Below are positions 38,571 to 50,322 of a DNA stretch of 64,000 nucleotides, piece by piece. Position 1 is the stretch's first letter; the number at the start of each line of letters is the position of its first letter. The translations under genes and the position numbers were made by a program. Below the pieces are notes generated by a model. It did no database searches. It was not told where the DNA came from and was given only the letters and a program-made list of their open reading frames with translations. This DNA is from Chlorocebus sabaeus (Eukaryota; Chordata; Mammalia; Primates; Cercopithecidae): positions 248,001-312,000 of the forward strand of contig NW_027327627.1 of the NCBI RefSeq assembly GCF_047675955.1, in the 5' to 3' direction.

Positions 38571-40684
38571 AAGCTGTAACTCTGTGAAATGAATTAACAG
38601 AACACAAAGCAGTTTCTCAGAAGCTTCTTTCCACTTGTTAACTGAAGATAATTCCATTTTCACCGTAGCCCTCTATGGGCTTCCAAATATCACTTTGCAA
38701 ATCCCACAGGAACAGTCTTAGCGAAAGGCTTCTTGTGGGGAAAGCTGTAACTCGGTGAGATGTATTAACATAACACACGGCAGATTCTCATAAAATTTCT
38801 TTCCCGTTTTTAACGGAAGATATTTCCTTTTTCACCATAGCCCTCTAGGGGCTTCCAAATATCACTTTGAAAATTTCACAAGAACAGCCTCAGCAAAAGG
38901 CTTCTTGAGGGGAAAGCTGTAACTCTGTGAGTTGAATTGACAGAACACAAAGCAGTTTCTCAGAAAGCTTATTTTTCAGTTTCTATCTTAGGATAATTCC
39001 TTTTTCAAAATAGACTTCTATTGGCTTCCAAATATGACTCTGCAAATTCCACAAGAACAGTCTTAGCGAAAGGCTTCTGGAGGTGAAGCTGTAACTCTGT
39101 GAGATGAATTAACAGAACAAATAGCAATTTCTCAGAAATCTTCTTTCCAGTTTTAAACGGAAGAAATTTCCTTTTTCACCATAGCCCTCTATGGACTTCC
39201 AAATATCACTTTGCAAATCCCACAAGAACAGTCCTAGCGAATGTCTTCTTGAGGGGAAAGCTGTAACTCGGTGAGGTGCATTAAGAGAACACATGGCGGT
39301 TTCTCAGAAAGCTTATTTCCGGTTTTTAAGAGAAGATAGTTCCTTTTTCACCATAGCCCTCTGTGGGCTTCCAAATATCACGTTGCAAATTCCACAAGAA
39401 CAGTCTTAGTGATCTGCTTCTTGAGGGGAAAGCTGTAACTTTGTGAGATGTATTAGCAGAACACAAAGGAGTTTCTCAGAAATCTTCTTTCAAGTTTTAA
39501 ACGGAAGATATTTCCTTTTTCACCATAGCACTCGCGGGCTTCCAAATATCACGTTGCAAATTCCACAAGAACAATCTTTGCGAAAGGCTTCTGGAGGGGA
39601 AATCTATAACTCCGTGATATCAATTAAGAAAACACAATGCAGTTTTTCAGAAAGCATCTTTTCAGTTTTTATCTTGGGATACTTCCTTTTCCACCATAGC
39701 GTTCTAGGAGCTTCCAAATATCACTTTGCATATTCCTCAAGAACAGTCTTAAGGAAAGGCTTCTTGAAGTGAAACCTGTAGTCTGTGAGAGGAATTAACA
39801 GAACACAAAGAAGTCTCTCAGAAAGCTTCTTCCCTGTTTTTAATGGAAGATATTTCCTTTTTCACCATAGCCCTCTACGGGCTTCTAAGATCACTTTGCA
39901 AATTCCACAAGAACAGTCTTAGCGAAAGGCTTCTGGAGAGCAAAGCTGTAATTCTGTGAGATGAACTAACAAAACACAAAGCAGTTTCTCAGAAAGCTTC
40001 TTTTCGGTTTTTAACGGAAGAAATTTCCTTTTTCATCATAGCCCTCAATGGGCTTCCAAATTTCACTTTCCAAATTCCACAAGAACAGTCTTAAAGAAAG
40101 GTTTCTTGAGGGGAAAGCTGTAACTCGGTGAGATGTATTAACAGAACACACGGTAGTTTCTCAGAAACCTTCTTTCCAGTTTTTAACTGAAGATATTTCC
40201 TTTTCCACCATAGCCCTCTCTGGGCTTCCAAATATCACTTTGCAAATTCCACAAGAACACTCTTAGCGAAAGGCTTCTGGAGGGGAGAGCTGTACCACTG
40301 TGAGATGAATTAACAGAACACAAAGCAGTTTCTCAGAAAACTTCTTTTCAGTTTTTATCTTAGGATATTTCCTTTTTCACCATAGCTCTCTCTTTGCTTC
40401 CAAATATCACTTTGCAAATTCCACAAGAACAGTGTTAGCGAAAGGTTTCTGGATGGGAGAGCTGTAACTCTGTGAGATGCATTAACAGAACACAAAGCAG
40501 TTTCTCAGAAATCTTCTTTCCAGTTTTCAACGGAAGATATTTCCTTTTTCAGCTTAGTCCTCTATGGGCTTCGAAATATCACTTTGCATATTCCAAAAGA
40601 ACAGTCTTAGCGAAAGGTTTGTTGAGGGGAAAGCTGTAACTCTGTGAGTTGAATTAACAGAACACAAAGCAGTTTCTCAGAAAG
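38571..40684. repeat. Second copy of 18,806-20,889
   Basis: Starts within GGGAAAGCTGTAACTCTGTG, after which the sequence leaves the ~33.9 kb-type repeat and follows 18.8 kb. It has a 1 bp deletion at ~39,533 (CACTCGCGGG against CACTCTGCGGG). That deletion happens to lengthen an open frame to 109 codons, which is of no coding significance. The match ends at ~40,684, where a different piece begins. Confidence 0.88.
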
Positions 40685-41180
40685 TTTCTTTTCAGTTTTT
40701 ATCTTAGGATATTTACTTTTTCATCATAGGCCTCTAAGGGCTTCCAAATGTCACTTGTCAAATTCCACAAGAACAGTCTTAGTGAACGGCTCTTTGAGCA
40801 GAATGCTGTAACACTGTGAGATGAACTACCAGAACAGAAAGCAGTTTCTCAGAAAGGTTCTTTTCGGTTTTTATGTTAGGATATTTCCATTTTCACCATA
40901 GCCCTCTTTGGGATTCCAAATATCACTTTGCAAATTCCACAACAACAGCCTTAGAGAAAGGCTTTTTGAGGGGAAAGCTATAACTCTGTGAGATGAATTA
41001 ACAGAACACAAAGCAGTTTCTCAGAAAGCTTCTTTCCAGTTTTTAATGGAAGATATTTCCTTTTTCACCATAGCCCTCTAGGGTTTCCAAATATCACTTT
41101 ACAAATTCCACAAAAACACTCTTAGCGAAAGTCTTCTTGAAGGGAGAACTGTAACTCTGTGAGATGAATTAACAGAACAC
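40681..41180. repeat. Copy of 17,816-18,315 (also 10,933-11,432)
   Basis: Beginning AAAGTTTCTTTTCAG, this ~500 bp piece follows 17,816-18,315 at offset 22,865 bp. It includes the rare GGATATTTACTTTTTCATC and CAAATGTCACTTGTCAAATT variants. It therefore joins a segment from near the end of the 40-mer onto one from just after it, in reversed order relative to the original. One change was noticed (TATGTTAGG at ~40,872 for TATCTTAGG). Confidence 0.85.
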
Positions 41181-41328
41181 TAAGCAGTTTCTCAGAAAGC
41201 TTCTTTCCAGTTTTTAACTGAAGGTATATCCTTTTTTACCATAGCCCTCTAAGGGCTTCCAAATATCTCTTTGAATATTCCACAAGAACAGTCTTAGCGA
41301 AAGGCTTCTTTAGGGGAAAGCTGGAACA
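41181..41328. repeat. Monomer at the macro-repeat junction
   Basis: A nearly complete monomer with the variants AAGGTATATCC, TTTTTTACC, ATCTCTTTGAATATTCC and GGAACACTG. I found no close partner for it in the window. It is the last piece of macro-repeat copy 1, so a partner would be expected ~28.5 kb further right, beyond the window. Confidence 0.7.
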
Positions 41329-44300
41329 CTGTGAGATGAATTAACAGAACACAAAGCAGTTTCTCAGAAACCTTCTTTCCAGTTTTAACGGAAGATATTT
41401 CCTTTTTAACCCTAGCCCTGTATGGGCTTCCAAATATCATTTTGCAAATTCCACAACAACAGTCTTAGCGAAAGTCTTCTTGAGGGGAAAGCTGTAACAC
41501 TGTGAGTTGAATTGACAGAACACAAGGCAGTTTTTCAGAAAGCTTCTTATCAGTTTTTATCTTAGGCTATTTCCTTTTTCACGATAGCCCTCTAGGGGCT
41601 TCCAAATATCACTTTCCAAATTCCACAAAAACAATATTAGTTAACGACTTCTTGAGGGGAAAGCTGTAACGTTGTGAGATGAATAAACAGAACACAAAAC
41701 AGTTTCTCAGAAAGCTTCTTTCTGGTTTTTAACGGAAAATATTTCCTATTTCACCATAGCCCTCCATTAGCTTCCAAATTACACTTTGCAAATTCCACAA
41801 GAACAGTCTTGGCGAAAGGCTTCTGGAGGGATATGCTGTAACTCTGTGAGATGAATTAACAGAACAGAAAGCAGTTTCTGAGAAAGCTTCTTTTCAGTTT
41901 TTAACGGAACATATTTCCTTTTTCACAGTAGCCCTATATAAGATTCCAAATATCACTTTGCAAATTCCACAAGAAGAGTCTTAGCGAAAGGCTTCTTGAG
42001 GTGAAAGCTGTAACTCTGTGAGATGAATTAACAGAACACAAAGATGTTTCTCAGAAATCTTCTTTCCGGTTTTTAACGGAAGATATTGCTTTTTCACCAT
42101 AGCCCTCTAAAGGGCTTCCAAATATCACTTTGGAAGTTCCACAAGAACAGTCTTAGCGACAGGCTTCTTGAGGGGAAAGCTGTAACACTCTGAGATGAAT
42201 TAACAGAACACAAAGCAGCTTCTCAGAAAGCTTCTTTTTAGTTTCTAATTGAAGGTATTTCCTTTTTCACCATAGCCTTCTATGGGCTTCCAAATATCAC
42301 TTTGCAAATTTCACAAGAACAGACTTAGTGAACGGCTTCTTGAGGGGAAATCTGTAACTCTATGAGATGAACTAACAGAACACAAGGCAGTTTCTCAGAA
42401 AGCTTCTTTTCGGTTTTTATCTTAGGAGATTTCCATTTTCACTATAGCACTCTATGGGCTTCCGAATATCACTTTGCAAATTCCACAAGAACAGTATTAG
42501 CGAAAGGCTTCTTAAGGGGAAAGCTCTAACTCTTTGAGATGATTCAACAGAACACAAAGCAGTTTTTCAGAAAGCTTCTTTTCAGTTTCTATCTTAGGCT
42601 ATTTCCTTTTTCACCATAGCCCTCTATGGTCTTCCAAATATCACCTTGCAAATTCCACAAGAACAGTCTTAGCGAAAGGCTTCTGGAAGGGAAAGCTCTA
42701 ATTCGGTGAGATGTATTAACAGAAAACACGCCAGTTTCTCAAGAAGCTGCTTTCTCCTTTTTAACAGGAGATATTTCCTTTTTCACCATAGCCCTCTATG
42801 GGTTACCAAATATGAATTTGCAAATTGCACAAGAAGAGTCTTAGTGAACGGCTCCTTGAGGGGAAAGATCAAACTCTGTGAGATGAACTAACAGAACACA
42901 AATCAGTTTCTCAGAAAGCTTCTTTTCGGTTTTTAACGGAAGATAATCCCTTTTTCACCATAGCCCTCCATAGGCTTCGAAATTTCTCTTTGCCAATTCC
43001 ACAAGAACAGTCTTAGTGAAAGGCTTCTGCTGGGACAAGCATTAACTCTGTGAGATGAATTAACAGTATACAAAGCAGTTTCTCAGAAAGCTTCTGTTCA
43101 GTTTTTATATTAGGATATTTCCTTTTTCACCATCACCTTCTAAGGGCTCCAAATATCACTTTGCAAATTCCACAAGAAATGTCTTAGCGAAAGGCTTATT
43201 GAAGGGAAAGCTGTAACTCTGTGAGTTGAATTAAGAGAACACAAAGTAGTTTCTCAGAAAAATTCTTTCCAGTTTTAAACTGAAGTTATTTCCTTTTTCA
43301 CCATAGCCCTCTACGGGCTTCCAATATCACTTTGCAAATTTCACAAGAGCAGTCTTAGTGAACGGTTTCGTGAGGGTAAAGCTGTAACTCTGTGAGATGA
43401 ACTAACAGAACACAAGGCAGTTTCTCAGAAAGCTTCTTTTCTATTTTTATTTTAGGATATTTCCATTTTCACCATAGCCATCTGTGGGCTTCCAAATATC
43501 ACTTTGCAAATTCCACAAAAACAGCCTTAGCGACAGGCTTCTTGAGGGGAAAGCTGTAACTCTGTGAGTTGATTTAACAGAAAACAAAGCAGTTGCTTAG
43601 AAAGCTTCTTTTCAGTTTTTATCTTAGGGTATTTCCTTTTTCACCATAGCCCTCTAAGGGCTTCGAAATATCACTTTGCAAATTCCAGAAGAATAGTCTT
43701 AGCCAAAGACTTCTGGAGGGGAAAGCTGTAACACTGTGAGATGAATTAACAGAACACAAAGCAGTTTCTCAGAAATCTTCTTTCCAGTTTTTAACGGAAG
43801 ATATTTCCTTTTTCACCGTAGCCCTCTCTGGGCTTCCAAATATCACTTTGCAAATTCCACAAGAACAGTCTTAGTGAACGGCTTCTTGAGGGGAAAGCTG
43901 TATCTCTATGAGATGAACTAACAGAACACAGAGCAGTTTCTCATAAAGCTTCTTTTCGGTTTTTATCTTAGGAGATTTCCATTTTCACTACAGCACTCTA
44001 TGGGCTTCCGAATATCACTTTGCAAATTCCACAAGAACAGTATTAGCGAAAGGCTTCTTAAGGGGAAAGCTCTAACTCTTTGAGATGATTCAACAGAACA
44101 CTAAGCAGTTTTTCAGAAACCTTCTTTTCAGTTTCTATCTTAGGCTATTTCCTTTTTCACCATAGCCCTCTATGGTCTTCCAAATATCACCTTGCAAATT
44201 CCACAAGAACAGTCTTTGCGAAAGGCTTCTGGAAGGGAAAGCTGTAATTCGGTGAGATGTATTAACAGAAAACACGCCAGTTTCTCAAGAAGCTGCTTTC

Positions 44301-47177
44301 TCCTTTTTAACAGGAGATATTTCCTTTTTCACCATAGCCCTCTATGGGTTACCAAATATGAATTTGCAAATTGCACAAGAAGACTCTTTGTGAACGGCTC
44401 CTTGAGAAGAAAGCTCAAACTCTGTGAGATGAACTAACAGAACACAAAGCAGTTTCTCAGAAAGCTTCTTTTCGGTTTTTAACGGAAGATATTCCCTTTT
44501 TCACCATAGCCCTCTATAGGCTTCGAAATTTCTCTTTGCCAATTCCACAAGAACAGTCTTAGTGAAAGGCTTCTGCAGGGACAAGCTGTATATCTGTGAG
44601 ATGAATTAACAGTATACAAAGCAGTTTCTCAGAAAGCTTCTGTTCAGTTTTTATATTAGGATATTTCCTTTTTCACCATCGCCTTCTAAGGGCTCCAAAT
44701 ATCACTTTGCAAATTCCACAAGAACTGTCTTAGTGAAAGGCTTATTGAAGGGAAAGCTGTAACTCTGTGAGTTGAATTAAGAGAACACAAAGTAGTTTCT
44801 CAGAAACATTCTTTCCAGTTTTAAACTGAAGTTATTTCCTTTTTCACCGTAGCCCTCTACGGGCTTCCAATATCACTTTGCAAATTTCACAAAAGCAGTC
44901 TTAGTGAACGGTTTCTTGAGGGTAAAGCTGTAACTCTGTGAGATGAACTAACAGAACACAAGGCAGTTTCTCAGAAAGCTTCTTTTCTATTTTTATTTTA
45001 GGATATTTCCATTTTCACCATAGCCATCTATGGGCTTCCAAAGATCACTTTGCAAATTCCACAAAAACAGCCTTAGCGACAGGCTTCTTGAGGGGAAACC
45101 TGTAACTCTGTGAGTTGATTTAACAGAAAACAAAGCAGTTGCTCAGAAAGCTTCTTTTCAGTTTTTATCTCAGGGTATTTCCTTTTTCACCATAGCCCTC
45201 TAAGGGCTTCAAAATATCACTTTGCAAATTTTGCAAATTCCACAAGAATAGTCTTAGCCAAAGACTTCTGGAGGGGAAAGCTGTAACTCTGTGAGATGAA
45301 TTAACAGAACACAAAGCAGTTTCTCAGAAATCTTCTTTCCAGTTTTTAACGGAAGATATTTCCTTTTTCACCGTAGCCCTCTCTGGCCTTCCAAATATCA
45401 CTTTGCAAATTCCACAAGAACAGTCTTAGTGAACGGCTTCTTGAGGGGAAAGCTGTAAATCAGTGTGATGAATTAACAGAACACAAAGCAGTTTCTCAGA
45501 AATCATCTTTCCAGTTTTTTTCTTAGGATATTTCCTTTTTCACCATAGCCCTCTCTGGGCTTCCAAATATCACTATGCAAATCACACAGGGACAGTCTTA
45601 GCGAAAGGCTTCTTGTGGAGAAAGCTGTAACTCGGTGAGATATATTAACAGAACACGCGGCAGTTTCTCAGAGTGCTTCTTTCTAGTTTTTAAGGGAAGA
45701 TATTTCCTTTTTCACCATAGCCCACTATGGGCTTCCAAATATCACTTTGAAAATTTCATAAGAACAGTCTTACTGAATGGCTTCTTGAGGGGAAAGCGGT
45801 AACACTGTGAGATTAAATAAAAGAACACAAAGCAGTTTCTCAGGAAGCTTCTTCTCGGTTTTTATCTTAAGATATTTCCTTTTTCACCATAGCCATCTAT
45901 GGGCTTCCAATTATCACTTTGCAAATTCCACAAGAACAGTCTTAGCCGAAGGTGTTTTCAGGGGAAAGCTCTAATTCTTTGAGATGAATTGACAGAACAC
46001 ACAGCAGTTTGTCAGAAAGCTTCTTTTCAGTTTTTAACTGAAGATATTTCCTTTTTCACCGTAGCCTTCTATGGGCTTCCAAATATCACTTTGCAAATAC
46101 CACAACAGCAGCCTTAGCGAAAGGCTTCTTGAGGGTAAAGCTGTAACTGTGTCAGTTGAATTAACAGAAAAGAAAGCAGTTTCTCAGAAAGTTTCTTTTC
46201 AGTTTTTATCTTAGGATATTTACTTTTTCATCATAGGCCTCTAAGGGCTTCCAAATGTCACTTGTCAAATTCCACAAGAACAGTCTTAGTGAACGGCTCT
46301 TTGAGCAGAATGCTGTAACACTGTGAGATGAACTACCAGAACAGAAAGCAGTTTCTCAGAAAGGTTCTTTTCGGTTTTTATCTTAGGATATTTCCATTTT
46401 CACCATAACCCTCTTTGGGATTCCAAATATCACTTTGCAAATTCCACAACAACAGCCTTAGAGAAAGGCTTTTTGAGGGGAAAGCTATAACTCTGTGAGA
46501 TGAATTAACAGAACACAAAGCAGTTTCTCAGAAAGCTTCTTTCCAGTTTTTAATGGAAGATATTTCCTTTTTCACCATAGCCCTCTAGGGTTTCCAAATA
46601 TCACTTTACAAATTCCACAAAAACACTCTTAGCGAAAGTCTTCTTGAAGGGAGAACTGTAACTCTGTGAGATGAATTAACAGAACACAAAGCAGCTTCTC
46701 AAAAAGCTTGTTTTCAGTTTTTATCTTAGTCTATTTCCTTTTTCACCATAGCCCTCTGTGGGCTTCTAAATATCACTCTGCAAATTCCACAAGAGCCGTC
46801 GTACCGAAAGGCTTCTTGAGGGGAAAGCTGTAACTCTTGGAGATGAATTAACAGAACACAAAGCAGTTTCTCAGAAGCTTCTTTCCTGTTGTTAACTGAA
46901 GATATTTCCATTTTCACCGTAGCCCTCTATGGGCTTCCAAATATCACTTTGCAAATCCCACAGGAACAGTCTTAGCGAAAGGCTTCTTGTGGGTAAAGTT
47001 GTAACTCGGTGAGATGTATTAACATAACACACGGCAGATTCTCATAAAGCTTCTTTACAGTTTTTAACGGAAGATATTTCCTTTTTCACTATAGCCCTCT
47101 ATGGGCTTCCAAAGATCACTTTGCAAATTCCACAAGAAGAGTCTTAGTGAAAGGCTTCTTGAGGGAAAGCTGTAACT
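41329..47177. repeat. 40-monomer unit, partial copy 3 (~5.85 kb)
   Basis: Repeats 12,957-18,805 at an offset of 28,372 bp, so it lacks the first ~1.03 kb (six monomers) of the unit. It carries A at 43,135, the same derived state as copy 2 at 14,763, and A at 41,805 as copy 2 has at 13,433. It is therefore a copy of copy 2, not of copy 1. It also has a private G-to-A change at 46,408 (CATAACC against CATAGCC at 18,036). Confidence 0.92.
42356..45456. repeat. 9-monomer tandem pair inside 40-mer copy 3
   Basis: The same pair shifted by a further 28,372 bp: left half ~42,356-43,901 and right half ~43,902-45,456, with the 9 bp insertion at 45,221-45,239. Confidence 0.9.
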
Positions 47178-49261
47178 CTGTGAAATGAATTAACAGAACA
47201 CAAAGCAGTTTCTCAGAAGCTTCTTTCCACTTGTTAACTGAAGATAATTCCATTTTCACCGTAGCCCTCTATGGGCTTCCAAATATCACTTTGCAAATCC
47301 CACAGGAACAGTCTTAGCGAAAGGCTTCTTGTGGGGAAAGCTGTAACTCGGTGAGATGTATTAACATAACACACGGCAGATTCTCATAAAATTTCTTTCC
47401 AGTTTTTAACGGAAGATATTTCCTTTTTCACCATAGCCCTCTAGGGGCTTCCAAATATCACTTTGAAAATTTCACAAGAACAGCCTCAGCAAAAGGCTTC
47501 TTGAGGGGAAAGCTGTAACTCTGTGAGTTGAATTGACAGAACACAAAGCAGTTTCTCAGAAAGCTTATTTTTCAGTTTCTATCTTAGGATAATTCCTTTT
47601 TCAAAATAGACTTCTATTGGCTTCCAAAGATCACTTTGCAAATTCCACAAGAAGAGTCTTAGTGAAAGGCTTCTTGAGGGAAAGCTGTAACTCTGTGAGA
47701 TGAATTAACAGAACAAATAGCAATTTCTCAGAAATCTTCTTTCCAGTTTTAAACGGAAGAAATTTCCTTTTTCACCATAGCCCTCTATGGACTTCCAAAT
47801 ATCACTTTGCAAATCCCACAAGAACAGTCCTAGCGAATGTCTTCTTGAGGGGAAAGCTGTAACTCGGTGAGGTGCATTAAGAGAACACATGGCGGTTTCT
47901 CAGAAAGCTTATTTCCGGTTTTTAAGAGAAGATAGTTCCTTTTTCACCATAGCCCTCTGCGGGCTTCCAAATATCACGTTGCAAATTCCACAAGAACAGT
48001 CTTAGTGATCTGCTTCTTGAGGGGAAAGCTGTAACTTTGTGAGATGTATTAGCAGAACACAAAGGAGTTTCTCAGAAATCTTCTTTCCAGTTTTTAACGG
48101 AAGATATTTCCTTTTTCACCATAGCACTCTGCGGGCTTCCAAATATCACGTTGCAAATTCCACAAGAACAATCTTTGCGAAAGGCTTCTGGAGGGGAAAT
48201 CTATAACTCCGTGATATCAATTAAGAAAACACAATGCAGTTTTTCAGAAAGCATCTTTTCAGTTTTTATCTTAGGATACTTCCTTTTCCACCATAGCGTT
48301 CTAGGAGCTTCCAAATATCACTTTGCAAATTCCTCAAGAACAGTCTTAAGGAAAGGCTTCTTGAAGTGAAACCTGTAGTCTGTGGGAGGAATTAACAGAA
48401 CACAAAGAAGTCTCTCAGAAAGCTTCTTCCCTGTTTTTAATGGAAGATATTTCCTTTTTCACCATTGCCCTCTACGGGCTTCTAAGATCACTTTGCAAAT
48501 TCCACAAGAACAGTCTTAGCGAAAGGCTTCCGGAGAGCAAAGCTGTAATTCTGTGAGATGAACTAACAAAACACAAAGCAGTTTCTCAGAAAGCTTCTTT
48601 TCGGTTTTTAACGGAAGAAATTTCCTTTTTCATCATAGCCCTCAATGGGCTTCCAAATTTCACTTTCCAAATTCCACAAGAACAGTCTTACAGAAAGGTT
48701 TCTTGAGGGGAAAGCTGTAACTCGGTGAGATGTATTAACAGAACACACGGTAGTTTCTCAGAAACCTTCTTTCCAGTTTTTAACTGAAGATATTTCCTTT
48801 TCCACCATAGCCCTCTCTGGGCTTCCAAATATCACTTTGCAAATTCCACAAGAACAGTCTTAGCGAAAGGCTTCTGGAGGGGAGAGCTGTACCACTGTGA
48901 GAGGAATTAACAGAACACAAAGCAGTTTCTCAGAAAACTTCTTTTCAGTTTTTATCTTAGGATATTTCCTTTTTCACCATAGCTCTCTCTTTGCTTCCAA
49001 ATATCACTTTGCAAATTCCACAAGAACAGTGTTAGCGAAAGGTTTCTGGATGGGAGAGCTGTAACTCTGTGAGATGCATTAACAGAACACAAAGCAGTTT
49101 CTCAGAAATCTTCTTTCCAGTTTTTAACGGAAGATATTTCCTTTTTCCGCTTAGCCCTCTATGGGCTTCGAAATATCACTTTGCAAATTCCAAAAGAACA
49201 GTCTTAGCGAAAGGTTTGTTGAGGGGAAAGCTGTAACTCTGTGAGTTGAATTAACAGAACA

Positions 49262-50322
49262 CAAAGCAGTTTCTCAGAAAGCTTCTTTTCGGTTTTTAAC
49301 GGAAGATATTCCCTTTTTCACCATAGCCCTCTATAGGCTTCGAAATTTCTCTTTGCATATTCCACAAGAGCAGTCTTATTGAAAGGCTTCTGCAGGGACA
49401 AGCTGTAAATCTGTAAGATGAATTAACAGTATACAAAGCAGTTTCTCAGAAAGCTTCTGTTCAGTTTTTATATTAGGATATTTCCTTTTTCACCGTCGCC
49501 TTCTAAGGGCTCCAAATATCACTTTGCAAATTCCACAAGAACTGTCTTAGCGAAAGGCTTATTGAAGGGAAAGCTGTAACTCTGTGAGTTGAATTAAGAG
49601 AACACAAAGTAGTTTCTCAGAAAGATTCTTTCCAGTTTTAAACTGAAGTTATTTCCTTTTTCTCCATAGCCCTCTACGGGCTTCCAATATCACTTTGCAA
49701 ATTTCACAAGAACAGTCTTAGTGAACGGTTTCTTGAGGGTAAAGCTGTAACTCTGTGAGATGAATTATCAGAACACAAGGCAGTTTGTCAGAAAGCTTCT
49801 TTTCTATTTTTATCTCAGGATAATTCCATTTTCACCATAGCCATCTATGGGCTTCCAAATATCACTTTGCAAACTCCAAAAAAACAGCCTTAGCGACAGG
49901 TTTCTTGAGGGGAAAGCTGTAACTCTGTGAGTTGATTTAACAGAAAACAAATCAGTTGCTCAGAAAGCTTCTTTTCAGTTTTTATCTTAGGGTATTTCCT
50001 TTTTCACCATAGCCCTCTGTGGGCTTCAAAATATCACTTTGCAAATTTTGCAAATTCCACAAGAATAGTCTTAGCCAAAGACTTCTGGAGGGGAAAGCTG
50101 TAACTCTGTGAGATGAATTAACAGAACACAAAGCAGTTTCTCAGAAATCTTCTTTCCAGTTTTTAACGGAAGATATTTCCTTTTTCACCATAGCCCTCTC
50201 TGGGCTTCCCAATATCACTTTGCAAATTCCACAAGAACAGTCTTAGTGAACGGCTTCTTGAGGGGAAAGCTGTAAATCAGTGAGATGAATTAACAGAACA
50301 CAAAGCAGTTTCTCAGAAATCT
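49262..50322. repeat. Macro-repeat copy 2 counterpart of 20,890-21,950
   Basis: The same diverged partial 9-monomer copy at offset 28,372, with the 9 bp insertion at 50,038-50,056. I noticed no independent change. Confidence 0.85.

Larger units (their letters stand above)
12957..41328. repeat. Giant macro-repeat, copy 1 (28,372 bp, ~165 monomers)
   Basis: From 12,957 to at least 35,454 this sequence recurs in the same order from 41,329 to the window end. The offset is 28,372 bp, drifting to 28,373 (1 bp at ~24,811), 28,375 (2 bp at ~25,810) and 28,546 (171 bp at ~29,150). The second copy starts exactly where a tandem unit of this length would end. I noted about 14 substitutions over the ~22.5 kb that can be compared. 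The part 35,455-41,328 would pair with sequence beyond the window. Length divided by 172 is 165 monomers. Confidence 0.88.

Noticed and set aside
38795..38825. CENP-B-like string CCCGTTTTTAACGGAA
   Set aside because: It comes one base short of the minimal CENP-B core on the complementary strand, but it lies in the AGTTTTTAACGG part of the monomer, upstream of the true CENP-B position, and arises from a single CCAG to CCCG change. Chance resemblance.
39443..39772. Open frame of 109 codons, the longest in the window, and some 45 others of 61-81 codons on both strands
   Set aside because: All translate the satellite monomer in one of its frames; the same peptides recur at duplication offsets. 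Monomer length near 171 (divisible by three) lets a frame pass through more than one monomer. The 109-codon frame arises from a 1 bp deletion joining two such frames. There is no codon bias, start context, domain or conservation beyond the DNA repeat.
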